From NCBI RefSeq assembly GCF_016765775.1, contig NZ_JAESVN010000002.1, positions 1 to 64,000 on the forward strand: a stretch of DNA of 64,000 nucleotides, in the 5' to 3' direction. Numbering within the stretch: position 1 is the stretch's first letter; each line of letters opens with the position of its first letter. This DNA comes from Szabonella alba (lineage in GTDB: Bacteria > Pseudomonadota > Alphaproteobacteria > Rhodobacterales > Rhodobacteraceae). The translations under genes were made by a program, and so were the position numbers. Below the pieces are notes generated by a model. The model saw only the letters and a list, made by a program, of their open reading frames with translations, ran no database searches and was not told the DNA's origin. Shown here piece by piece: positions 6,821 through 15,150 of this stretch.

Positions 6821-9251
6821 TCCGGGCGTTCTCGGGATCATAAAGCACCCCCGGTGCAATCTGCGCCGGGACCACTTCCGAGGCCACGACCAGCGCATAA
6901 TCACCCGTGGCAAGGAAGTCGTCGGTGACACCTTCGGCGTTGCGGACATAGCCATAGCCGACGGATTTCCCCAGCGTATAACCATAACCGCCCGAGGTCA
7001 GATAGCCGACAGGTTCACCATTGCGCAGGATCGTTTCACGCCCGACCAGCACGGCGGCCGGATCGTCCAGCGTGAACCCGGCGAAACGTTTGGTCAGCGG
7101 CCCCGCCGCCTCCAGCGCACTGCGGCCGATGAAATCGCTATTCGACTTCATCTTGACCGCCCAGCCCAGCCCCGCCTCGAACGGTGTGTCATTCGGCGTG
7201 ATGTCGGACGACCACGCGCGATAACCCTTTTCCAGCCGCAGGCTTTCAATCGCACGATAGCCGCAGGGCCGGATATCCTGCGCCTTCCCCGCCGCCATCA
7301 GCGCATCATAGACCTGCGCCAGACCGGCCATCGGCACATGCAACTCCCAGCCCAGTTCGCCGACATAGGTGATCCGCAGGGCACGGACCGGCACGCCCGC
7401 AATCGTGATCTCGCGCACCGCGCCAAAGGGGAAGGCCGTGTTCGACACCGCATCCCCGCACAGCGGCGCCAGCACATCGCGCGCCCTCGGCCCCATCAGC
7501 GACAGCGCGCCCCAATCCTCGGTCACATCGCGGAAATCACAGCCCTGTTCCGGCAGATGGCCCGCGATCCATGTAAAATCATGGGCGCGGAACCCGGTGC
7601 CGGTGACGATGTAGAACCGGTCCTCGGCAAGCCGCGCCACGGTCAGATCCGCCTCGATCCCACCGCGTGTGTTCAGAAGCTGGGTATAGGTCACCCGCCC
7701 CGGCGCGCGCCCCACATGGCCCGCGCAGATATGGTCCAGCGCCGCCACAGCGCCCGGCCCGGAGAGTTCAAACTTGGCGAATGACGTCTGGTCGAACAGC
7801 CCCACCGCGCGGCGCACATGGGCATGTTCCGCCCCCACGGCGTCAAACCAGTTCTGCCGTCCCATGGAATAGACATCCTGCGCGCCTGCCCCGGGGGCAA
7901 ACCAGTTGGGCCGTTCCCATCCCAGTTTTGATCCGAACACCGCCCCCGCCGCCGCCAGCCGGTCATAAAGCGGGGATCTGAGCGCGGGGCGCCCCGAGGT
8001 ATATTCCTCATGCGGGAAGGCCACGGTGTAATGCTTGCCATAAGCCTCCAGCGTGCGGGCCAACACCCAGTCGCGATCCCGGTGCAGACCGGAAAACCGC
8101 AGGATATCCACCGCCCAAAGGTCCAGCGGCGCCTCGCCCCGCATCGCCCAGTCGGCCAGCACCCAGCCCGCGCCGCCACCGCTTGCGATGCCGAAGGCGT
8201 TGAATCCCGCGCCGACATACATGTTCGCGCATTCCGGCCCCCGGCCCAGAATGAAATTGCCGTCGGGGGTAAAGCTTTCAGATCCGTTGATCATCTGCTT
8301 GACGCCCGCCTGTTCCAGCGCGGGCACCCGGATCATCGCCTGTTCCATATGCTGCTCAAAATGGTCGAAATCATCGCCGAACAGGCGGAATTCCCAGTCA
8401 TCGGGCACGTCGCCCCCCGACAAGCCGGTGACCCATGGTTGCGGGTTCGGTTCATAGCCGCCCATCACCAAACCGCCGACCTCTTCCTTGAAATAGGTGC
8501 GCCGGTCGGGGTCGCGGATGGTGGCGGCATCGGGGGACAGGCCGGGAATCGGATCGGTCACGATATACTGGTGCTTCACCGGTTGCAGCGGCACGTTGAT
8601 GCCTGCCATTGCCCCAACCTGCCGCGCCCATTGGCCCGCGCAGTTCACCACCGTTTCACACCGGATCGTGCCTTGCGTAGTGCGCACAGCCACAATCCGC
8701 GCGCCCTCCATGTCGAACCCGGTGACGCGCACGCCCTCGACAATCTTCGCCCCATGCATCCGCGCGCCCTTGGCAAGGCTTTGCGTGATATCCGAGGGGC
8801 TCGCCTGCCCGTCGGTCGGCAGCCAGCTTGCGCCGATCAGATCGCCCGTTTCCATCAGCGGCCACATCGCCTTGACCTCGGCCGGGGAAATCAGATGCAT
8901 CTCCATCCCGAAACTGCGCGCGGTCGTGGCCAGCCGCTTGTATTCGGTCCAGCGGTCGGACGTCGTGGCCAGCCGCAGGCAGCCCGTCATCTTCCAGCCG
9001 GTTTCCAGCCCGGTTTCCGCATCCAGCCGCTTATAGAGATCAACCGAATATTTCAGCACCTTGGTGATCGAGGCCGAAGACCGGAGCTGCCCCACCAGCC
9101 CCGCCGCGTGCCAGGTCGAGCCCGAGGTCAGCTTGCCCTGTTCCAGCAGGACCACATCCGCCTTGTGATCCCGCGCCAGATGATAGGCGGTCGAGCAGCC
9201 GATGATCCCGCCGCCGATGACGACGACCTGTGCCTGTGTTGGAAACGTCAT
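6810..9251 (-). CDS. Dimethylglycine/sarcosine dehydrogenase-like flavoprotein with GcvT domain
   Basis: An 813-residue two-part enzyme. Residues about 7-400 form a D-amino-acid-oxidase-type FAD domain (VVVIGGGIIGCSTAYHLA), with TSGSTWHAAGL at 42-51. His48 in this motif matches the histidine that carries covalent FAD in mammalian dimethylglycine dehydrogenase. The C-terminal half is an aminomethyltransferase (GcvT/folate-binding) domain, ending with the barrel segment GRETILRNGEPVGYLTSGGYGYTLG. Such enzymes oxidise N-methyl groups and pass formaldehyde to tetrahydrofolate. ATG 9251 is chosen because the signature dinucleotide-binding motif starts there; it overlaps the kinase gene by four bases. 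It is the last gene of the betaine-type importer operon. Confidence 0.88.
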   Translation of the reverse strand: MTFPTQAQVVVIGGGIIGCSTAYHLARDHKADVVLLEQGKLTSGSTWHAAGLVGQLRSSASITKVLKYSVDLYKRLDAETGLETGWKMTGCLRLATTSDRWTEYKRLATTARSFGMEMHLISPAEVKAMWPLMETGDLIGASWLPTDGQASPSDITQSLAKGARMHGAKIVEGVRVTGFDMEGARIVAVRTTQGTIRCETVVNCAGQWARQVGAMAGINVPLQPVKHQYIVTDPIPGLSPDAATIRDPDRRTYFKEEVGGLVMGGYEPNPQPWVTGLSGGDVPDDWEFRLFGDDFDHFEQHMEQAMIRVPALEQAGVKQMINGSESFTPDGNFILGRGPECANMYVGAGFNAFGIASGGGAGWVLADWAMRGEAPLDLWAVDILRFSGLHRDRDWVLARTLEAYGKHYTVAFPHEEYTSGRPALRSPLYDRLAAAGAVFGSKLGWERPNWFAPGAGAQDVYSMGRQNWFDAVGAEHAHVRRAVGLFDQTSFAKFELSGPGAVAALDHICAGHVGRAPGRVTYTQLLNTRGGIEADLTVARLAEDRFYIVTGTGFRAHDFTWIAGHLPEQGCDFRDVTEDWGALSLMGPRARDVLAPLCGDAVSNTAFPFGAVREITIAGVPVRALRITYVGELGWELHVPMAGLAQVYDALMAAGKAQDIRPCGYRAIESLRLEKGYRAWSSDITPNDTPFEAGLGWAVKMKSNSDFIGRSALEAAGPLTKRFAGFTLDDPAAVLVGRETILRNGEPVGYLTSGGYGYTLGKSVGYGYVRNAEGVTDDFLATGDYALVVASEVVPAQIAPGVLYDPENARIRA

Positions 9252-10129
9252 GTCCCGATCTTTCCGAATTGCGCCTGAAAGGCGTCCAGCGACGCCTCCA
9301 GACGGGTCAGGTTTTCCGCCGCATAGGCGGTGTAATCGACGCCGGGGGCGGCCAGATGCAGGTCTGACACCAGCGCCCACAGGGTTTCGCGGATCAGGGC
9401 GGCAACCTGCATCGCCGCGAAGGCGCGCGCCAGTGCTGCATCGGGGGCCTGCCCGAAGTAGGCCGCCAGCAAGTCCTGTGCCGCCGCGGCGTCCATTTCG
9501 GCATTGGCCGCCACCCCGGCCAGATCAAACAGCGCCGTGGACCAGCCCGCATATTCGAAATCAATCAGCCAGAGCCGCGCGCCGTCATCGAGGAAATTCG
9601 CCGGCAGCAGATCGTTATGCGAGAAGACGATGGGCAGTGGAACCTGCTCTGCCTCCATCGCGCCCGCGATCCGCAGAAAGCGCGGCAGCCTGGCCTCATG
9701 CCGTGTTCCGGTCAGGGTGCGGGCATAGTCGCGGATGACATGGAACACCCAGAAGAAATAGGCCTCCCCCGACACCTGCGCCTGCATGTCGCGGTGGAAC
9801 CCCCGCAGCAGATCGGCAACGCGGACGGGGTTTTCCGCCACATCCTGCGGCCCCCATGTCCGCGCGTCCAGAAAGCGTGTGACCATCACGCCGGGGGCGG
9901 TGAATTCCACCGCAGGCGCAAAGCCCGCCGCATGGGCGGCGCGCGACGCCATCGCCTCACGCGCGCGGCTGACATGATGCGCGGGGTAATCCTTACCCAG
10001 CCTGACGACATGGGCGCCCGCCGCATCGGTCACTTTCCAGATCTCGTTCGACAGCCCGCCCGACAGCGGTTCCGCCTGTACATTACCCTGCCAGCAGGGC
10101 AGCGCCGCGATGCGTTCCGGCACAGTCAT
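9248..10129 (-). CDS. Choline/thiamine-kinase-like phosphotransferase (APH family)
   Basis: A 293-residue kinase-fold protein. The catalytic motif is SHNDLLPANFLDDG (His171, Asp173, Asn178), followed by the metal-binding IDFEYAGWSTALFDLAG (Asp190). A nucleotide-binding loop is at LSGGLSNEIWKV. It is paralogous to the protein encoded at 5143-6105. Start and stop overlap both neighbours by four bases, so it is translated with the importer permease upstream and the dehydrogenase downstream. This placement suggests that it phosphorylates the imported compound or an intermediate. ATG 10129 was chosen because it gives the ATGA overlap; upstream residues look non-coding. Confidence 0.82.
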   Translation of the reverse strand: MTVPERIAALPCWQGNVQAEPLSGGLSNEIWKVTDAAGAHVVRLGKDYPAHHVSRAREAMASRAAHAAGFAPAVEFTAPGVMVTRFLDARTWGPQDVAENPVRVADLLRGFHRDMQAQVSGEAYFFWVFHVIRDYARTLTGTRHEARLPRFLRIAGAMEAEQVPLPIVFSHNDLLPANFLDDGARLWLIDFEYAGWSTALFDLAGVAANAEMDAAAAQDLLAAYFGQAPDAALARAFAAMQVAALIRETLWALVSDLHLAAPGVDYTAYAAENLTRLEASLDAFQAQFGKIGT

Positions 10130-12054
10130 GTCTCCAATCCCAGTCTTGCCCGCGCGCGCCGGGCGGCGCCCTGAATCAACCTGTCGGCAATGATCGCGAT
10201 GAAGGCGACGCACATCCCCGCCACCAGCCCGCGCCCGGCATCGGCCTTGGTCAGCGCGATATAGACCTCTTGTCCCAGATCCCGTGTGCCGACCAAGGCC
10301 GTGATCACCAGCATCGACAGCGCGAACATGATGGTCTGGTTCAGCCCCAGCAGGATTTCAGGCAGGGCCAGCCGCAGCTTGATCCGCCACAGGATCTGCC
10401 CACGGGTGCAGCCCATGGCGCGGCCCGCCTCGACCAGCCGCGCATCGACGCCCTGCAGCCCCAGCGCGGTATAGCGGATCGCGGGCGCGATGGCATAGGC
10501 CACGACCGCCAGAAGGGCGGTGAAATCCCCCACCCGGAAAAGCATGACGGCGGGCATCAGATAGACGAAAGAGGGCAGCGTCTGCAGCGTGTCGATCACC
10601 AGCTTCAGCCCGGGCCAAAGGCTGTCGCGTTCCGCCGCCAGCACGCCGATGGGCAGACCGATCAGCATGGCGATCACCACCGCGATACCGCAGAGATAAA
10701 CCGTCGTCATCGCCTCTTCCCATAGCCCGGTCGCGGCAATCACCACGACCAGCCCCCCCGACAAAGCCGCCAGCCGCGCGCCGCCCAGCCGCCAGCCCGC
10801 CAGCGCCAGCAGCGCCGCCACACCCAGCCAGGGCAGGCCGATCAGGAAGCGTTTGAAGGGGATCATCAGGTTCAGCAGGAAAAAGTTCTTCACCGCCTCC
10901 AGCGCGTCGAAGTAATTCACGTTGATATGGCGCACGACATCGGACCAGAATGTGCCGGTCGAAAGCCGCGCCTCTGCCGGATAGTCCTGTGCGCCGGGCA
11001 GCACCATCGTCAGCCCCCCTGCCAGCACCAGAACCGCCAGCGCGACCAGCAGATAGGAATGTCCCGCCCGCGCACCGGGGCGATCCTGCGCCATGGCCTG
11101 ACTGATCCGGTCCAGTACGATGGCCAGCGCCACGATGGCAAAACCCGCCTCAAGCCCCGCGCCGAAATCCAGCCGCCGCAGGGCCGCCAGCACGTCAAAG
11201 CCCAGCCCTCCCGCGCCGATCATCGAGGCGATGATCACCATGTTCAGGCTCAGCATGATGACCTGATTGACGCCGACCATCAGCCCTTCACGGGCCGAGG
11301 GGATCATAACCTTCCACGTCATCTGATGCCGCGAACAGCCCACCATCTGGCCAAGGTCACGCAACTCGGACGGCACGCGCGACAGCGACAATTGCGTGAT
11401 CCGCGTCATCGGTGGCATGGCATAGATCACCGTCGCGATGACCGCCGCCACCGGGCCAAAGCCGAACAGGATCAGCACCGGCACCAGATAGGCAAAGACC
11501 GGGATCGTCTGCATCAGATCCAGCGCCGGGGTGATCGCCCGGTTCAGGCCCGGCCAGCGATGCGCCGCCAACCCCAGTGCCAGCCCGCCCGCAATGCCGA
11601 TCGGCACCGCGATCAGGATCGAGGCCAGTGTGACCATGGCGCTGGTCCATTGGCCGAAGACCGCGATGAACAGAAACCCCGCACCCGAAAGGGCGGCCAG
11701 CGCCCAGCCCCCCGCGCGATGGCCGATCACCATGGCCAGCCCCGTCACCGCCAGCCAGCCAAGCGGGGGCAGCGCACCAAAGCCCCCCGACAAAAGCCCC
11801 AGCACCGCGCGATAGGGCAGATCAATCACCGCCGCGACCGCGCGCGTCAGGTCGCGGAAGGTGAACAGCCCGAAACTGGCATCATTCAGCAGCCAGCGCA
11901 TCAACGCGCTGATCCAGCGCGCGGCGGGCAGTTCTGCCGCCCGCGGCCAGTCAAAGGCCCAGGGCGCCAGCGGCTTGCCAAAGGTGATGAACAGCGCCAG
12001 CAGGGCCAGCGCCCCGGCCCAGACCACCACCGCGCGGATCCCCCGCCCCGCCAT
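10126..12054 (-). CDS. Betaine/choline-type ABC importer permease, two ProW domains fused
   Basis: A 642-residue membrane protein made of two consecutive ProW-type permease domains. The first carries the coupling segment around VGCSRHQMTWKVMIPSAREG, and the second around MGCTRGQILWRIKLRLALPE. These paired EAA-type loops contact the ATPase. Most ProU/OpuA systems use one permease that dimerises; here both halves are in one chain, as in some rhizobial and roseobacter betaine transporters. It follows the ATPase gene by one base and overlaps the kinase gene by four. Confidence 0.87.
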   Translation of the reverse strand: MAGRGIRAVVVWAGALALLALFITFGKPLAPWAFDWPRAAELPAARWISALMRWLLNDASFGLFTFRDLTRAVAAVIDLPYRAVLGLLSGGFGALPPLGWLAVTGLAMVIGHRAGGWALAALSGAGFLFIAVFGQWTSAMVTLASILIAVPIGIAGGLALGLAAHRWPGLNRAITPALDLMQTIPVFAYLVPVLILFGFGPVAAVIATVIYAMPPMTRITQLSLSRVPSELRDLGQMVGCSRHQMTWKVMIPSAREGLMVGVNQVIMLSLNMVIIASMIGAGGLGFDVLAALRRLDFGAGLEAGFAIVALAIVLDRISQAMAQDRPGARAGHSYLLVALAVLVLAGGLTMVLPGAQDYPAEARLSTGTFWSDVVRHINVNYFDALEAVKNFFLLNLMIPFKRFLIGLPWLGVAALLALAGWRLGGARLAALSGGLVVVIAATGLWEEAMTTVYLCGIAVVIAMLIGLPIGVLAAERDSLWPGLKLVIDTLQTLPSFVYLMPAVMLFRVGDFTALLAVVAYAIAPAIRYTALGLQGVDARLVEAGRAMGCTRGQILWRIKLRLALPEILLGLNQTIMFALSMLVITALVGTRDLGQEVYIALTKADAGRGLVAGMCVAFIAIIADRLIQGAARRARARLGLET

Positions 12055-12055
12055 C

Positions 12056-13132
12056 CTAACCCTCCAGCATCATCGCCACGACATCGGCGCGGTGCAGATG
12101 GCCCAGCGTGCGGCCATCTTCATCGGTGATGCGGACGGTTTCATGGGTCAGGAACAGGGGCGCCGCCTCAGCCAGACGGGTGCGGGCGGGCAGGGTGGCA
12201 TCGGGGTCCGGCCCGGTTACCGGGCCCATAAGACGCGTCACCGGCACGACCTTGGGCCGGGTCACCGCGCGGGTGAATTCGGCGACATAATCCGTGGCGG
12301 GGTTCATCACCAGATCCTCGGGCGTGCCGACCTGCACCACAGCACCATCCTTCATGATGGCAATGCGGTCCGCCAGACGGATCGCCTCGTCGAAATCATG
12401 GGTGATGAAGACGATGGTTTTCTTCAGCACCGATTGCAGGCGGATGAATTCATCCTGCATCTCGCGCCGGATCAGCGGATCCAGCGCGGAAAAGGGTTCA
12501 TCCAGAAACCACAGCTCGGGATCGGCGGCCAGACTGCGGGCGATGCCGACGCGCTGCTGCTGCCCGCCCGACAACTGGCGGGGAAAGGCGTCCTCACGCC
12601 CCTGCAGGCCCACCAGCGCCACCATGCGCCGCGCACGATCCTCGCGTTCGGAACGCGCCACGCCCTGCACCTCCAGCGGGAAGGCCACATTCTGCGCCAC
12701 CGTCAGATGCGGCAACAGGGCGAAATGCTGAAACACCATGCCCATCCGGTGCCGCCGCAGATCGCGCATGCGGTCCTCGGACATGGCCAGCAGGTTTTCA
12801 CCATGAAACAGGATCTCCCCCGCCGTGGGTTCGATCAGCCGCGACAGGCAACGCACCAGCGTCGATTTCCCCGATCCCGACAGGCCCATGATCACGAAGA
12901 TCTCACCGGCGCCGATCTCAAGATCAACCGCGCGCACTGCCGGAATATGGCCCTTGGTCACGAACTGGTCAGCGCTTGCCTCTGGCCCCAGATCCGACAG
13001 CACCCGCGCGGCCTGAGGGCCAAAGACCTTCCAGACATCACGGCAGACCAGCATCGGTTCGGGCATCGGCCCGGGTTTCAATGCGGGCATCGGTTCAGGC
13101 AAGGGTCGCGGCATGTCTTTCCCTGATGGCAA
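12056..13132 (-). CDS. Betaine/choline-type ABC importer ATPase (ProV family)
   Basis: A 358-residue ATPase. Walker A is GLSGSGKST, the signature is LSGGQQQR and Walker B is LWFLDEPFSALDP. The extra segment before Walker A (VFGPQAARVLSDLG...ADQFVTKGHIPAVR) is characteristic of ProV/OpuAA rather than generic ABC proteins. The C-terminal stretch with ITDEDGRTLGHLHRADVV resembles a remnant CBS-type region used for osmotic or ligand sensing. A Met-Pro-rich leader offers several in-frame ATG codons (13132, 13114, 13087 and others), so the exact start is uncertain. It lies between the binding protein gene and the permease gene. Confidence 0.88.
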   Translation of the reverse strand: MPSGKDMPRPLPEPMPALKPGPMPEPMLVCRDVWKVFGPQAARVLSDLGPEASADQFVTKGHIPAVRAVDLEIGAGEIFVIMGLSGSGKSTLVRCLSRLIEPTAGEILFHGENLLAMSEDRMRDLRRHRMGMVFQHFALLPHLTVAQNVAFPLEVQGVARSEREDRARRMVALVGLQGREDAFPRQLSGGQQQRVGIARSLAADPELWFLDEPFSALDPLIRREMQDEFIRLQSVLKKTIVFITHDFDEAIRLADRIAIMKDGAVVQVGTPEDLVMNPATDYVAEFTRAVTRPKVVPVTRLMGPVTGPDPDATLPARTRLAEAAPLFLTHETVRITDEDGRTLGHLHRADVVAMMLEG

Positions 13133-13154
13133 GAGGGCCTGAAGGACAAGGAAA

Positions 13155-13189
13155 GGCCGCCGTCCGTGAGGGGATCGCGGACGACGGCC
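13155..13189 (-). terminator. Intercistronic hairpin between proX-like and proV-like genes
   Basis: GGCCG-C-CGTCCG (13155-13166) faces CGGACG-A-CGGCC (13178-13189), an 11-pair stem with one mismatch and an 11-base loop. It lies just after the binding-protein stop. Hairpins here commonly attenuate transcription or protect the 3' end so that the binding protein is made in excess over the transporter. Confidence 0.5.
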
Positions 13190-13207
13190 AGAGGGGCAAG
13201 ACCCGGA

Positions 13208-14158
13208 TCAGTCGATCCAGCCGGACCAGCGCGCCTCGTTCTGTTCCATCCAACCGGCAACGACCGATTCAACCGAGGCGCCATTCAGGTCCACCTCGGT
13301 GATCATCGCGCCCATCTCGTCATTGTCGATGCTGAAGGCCTCGACCGCCGCTGCCGCCTTGGGCCATTTCTCGGCCAGCCCCGACCATACGACCTTCCAG
13401 ATGTCACCAAAGGGCTTGCCGCAGTCATAGGCGGCGTCGGGATTGATACCCCATGCCGGATCCGTATAGCACTCGGCGGTGTATTCGGGAAAGGCGACCC
13501 AGTCGCCCTCAAACTTCGCCGGGGCCCAATGTGGGGCATAGACCCACAGAAGGACCGGCGCCTCACGCTGAATGGCGGATTCCAGTTCGGCAAACAGGGC
13601 CGCATCGGTGCCCGCATGGATCACCTCGAAGGGCAGGTCCAGCGCTTCGATCCGTTCTTCGTCAAATCCGCCCCATGTGACCGGGCCACCCAGATAGCGA
13701 CCCTTGGGCGCGGTTTCAGCGGTAGCAAAGGCCTCGGCGCAGGCGGCTTCCTTCAGCGCCTCCCAATCCGGCAGGCCGGGGCATTGTTCGACCATATAGG
13801 CCGGATACCACCATTCCTCCTTGGCCTGCATGCCGGTCGGGCCAAGGTTCACCACATTGCCAGTTGCGGTGGCGGCATCCATCGCCTCGCGCCCGGTGGT
13901 TTCCCAGATTTCCATCGCGATATGCAGATCACCCGTTTCAAGGCCTGCGAATTGCGCAAGGTAATCGGCCTGCACATATTCGACGGTCAGCCCCGCCTTT
14001 TGCAGCACCGATCCCATCAGTTGCGTGGTGATCAGCTGCCCGGTCCAGTCATGCAGCGTCAGGCGGACCGGATCACTGCTGTCCTGCGCCAGCGCGCCCC
14101 CTGCCGACAGAAGCGCCAGCAACGAGGCGGCGGTCATGGACTTTGCGATGACGGTCAT
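13208..14158 (-). CDS. Betaine/choline-type ABC importer substrate-binding protein (OpuAC/ProX family)
   Basis: A 316-residue periplasmic protein with a signal peptide (MTVIAKSMTAASLLALLSAGGALA). The mature part begins with the OpuAC-type DPVRLTLHDWTGQLI and has many tryptophans (IWETTGREA, KEEWWYPAYMV, WVYAPHW). Aromatic residues of this sort form the cation-pi cage for quaternary ammonium ligands such as betaine and choline. Paired cysteines are present (EQCPGL, EAACAE, AECYTD, YDCGK), as in choline-binding ChoX-like proteins. It is the first gene of a leftward operon that ends in the dehydrogenase. The ligand is probably a methylated amine; betaine, choline and dimethylglycine cannot be told apart by eye. 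Confidence 0.88.
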   Translation of the reverse strand: MTVIAKSMTAASLLALLSAGGALAQDSSDPVRLTLHDWTGQLITTQLMGSVLQKAGLTVEYVQADYLAQFAGLETGDLHIAMEIWETTGREAMDAATATGNVVNLGPTGMQAKEEWWYPAYMVEQCPGLPDWEALKEAACAEAFATAETAPKGRYLGGPVTWGGFDEERIEALDLPFEVIHAGTDAALFAELESAIQREAPVLLWVYAPHWAPAKFEGDWVAFPEYTAECYTDPAWGINPDAAYDCGKPFGDIWKVVWSGLAEKWPKAAAAVEAFSIDNDEMGAMITEVDLNGASVESVVAGWMEQNEARWSGWID

Positions 14159-14230
14159 GGCGGTCTCCCCGGATGCGGCTGGTTTTCCCTTGGGTCAAGT
14201 AACGGCCAGCATCCGGCATGAGTCAATTGC

Positions 14231-14257
14231 TTTCTGTGGGAATTTGTGTCTTTTCTG
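14231..14257. promoter_or_regulatory. Candidate DeoR-type operator in divergent promoter region
   Basis: Two direct copies of TTTCTG lie at 14231-14236 and 14252-14257, 21 bases apart (two helix turns), in the AT-richest part of the 161-base gap between the importer operon and the regulator gene. DeoR-family proteins commonly bind direct repeats. No clear -35/-10 pair was recognised for either direction, so this is a weak call. Confidence 0.3.
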
Positions 14258-14319
14258 ACCGGATATGACCGATCTGGGCGGATGTGCCCGCAATTCGGGC
14301 AATCCGCCACGAGGGCCCC

Positions 14320-15075
14320 ATGCTTTCCAAACGCCATTCCGAAATCCTGCGCATTCTGGACACGCAGGGAACCGTCACGATTGCCGCCCTGTCCGAGGCG
14401 ATGGGCGTCAGTTCGGAAACCGTGCGGCGTGATGTGCGCCCGCTGGTCGAGGGTGGAACCGTGCTGCGCATGCATGGCGCGATCAGCCTGTCCTCCCCGG
14501 CAGGAGAGGCCCCGTTCCGCCGCCGCATGCGCGAGAATGCCACCGCGAAACAGGCCATTGCCCAAAGGCTTGCCGAAACGATCGGCCATGGCGAAACGGT
14601 CATGATGGATACGGGCACGACGACCAGTTTCCTTGCCCGGGCGCTGACGCGGCACCGGCGGCTGACGGTCATCACCAATTCCACTGATGTCGTCCGTACC
14701 CTGTCGGGTGGTGAGGGCAACCGCATCTTTCTGGCCGGGGGGCAGATCATCGGCGATTCGGGCGCGGTGCTGGGGGCGCAGGCAATCCGCTTCGTGCAGG
14801 GCTACTCCGCCGCGCATGTGGTGATTTCCGCCGGGGCGGTCGAGGCGGGTGAGGTCATGGATTATGACGAGGCCGAGGCCGAATTCGGCCGCGCGCTGCT
14901 GGACCGGGGCGAACGGCGCATCCTTGCCACCGATGCCACGAAATTCGGGCGGCGCGGGCTGGTCACGGTCTGCGGATTTGCGCGGCTGGATGTGCTGGCC
15001 ACCAATGCCGCCCCGCCCCCCGCCATTGCCGCCGCTGCCGCACAGGCGGGCACCGCGCTGCTGCTGCCGGCCTGA
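14320..15075 (+). CDS. DeoR-family transcriptional regulator
   Basis: A 251-residue regulator. It has an N-terminal winged helix (SKRHSEILRILDTQGTVTIAALSEAMGVSSETVRRDVRPL, the DeoR signature helix-turn-helix) and a C-terminal DeoRC sensor domain (MMDTGTTTSFLARAL, TVITNSTDVV, FLAGGQIIGDSGAVLG, ILATDATKFGRRGLV). The sensor is of the sugar-isomerase fold, which in this family binds phosphorylated metabolites. It diverges from the betaine-type importer operon. Since that operon encodes a kinase, a phosphorylated substrate is a plausible inducer. ATG 14320 is preferred because the family begins just before RHSEIL; a GTG at 14284 would add 12 residues. Confidence 0.88.
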   Translation: MLSKRHSEILRILDTQGTVTIAALSEAMGVSSETVRRDVRPLVEGGTVLRMHGAISLSSPAGEAPFRRRMRENATAKQAIAQRLAETIGHGETVMMDTGTTTSFLARALTRHRRLTVITNSTDVVRTLSGGEGNRIFLAGGQIIGDSGAVLGAQAIRFVQGYSAAHVVISAGAVEAGEVMDYDEAEAEFGRALLDRGERRILATDATKFGRRGLVTVCGFARLDVLATNAAPPPAIAAAAAQAGTALLLPA

Positions 15076-15092
15076 CCCGTCCGGCCATGCGA

Positions 15093-15126
15093 AAGGCCGC
15101 GCCCCGGAAGGGCGCGGCCTTATGGT
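15093..15126. terminator. Rho-independent terminator after the DeoR gene
   Basis: A perfect 12-pair stem, AAGGCCGCGCCC (15093-15104) with GGGCGCGGCCTT (15110-15121), has a five-base loop and is followed on the plus strand by TATGGTTTT. It sits between the DeoR stop and the end of the convergent TRAP permease gene, so it may serve both. Confidence 0.75.
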
Positions 15127-15150
15127 TTTCCGCGGATCCCTGCGGAAGGG

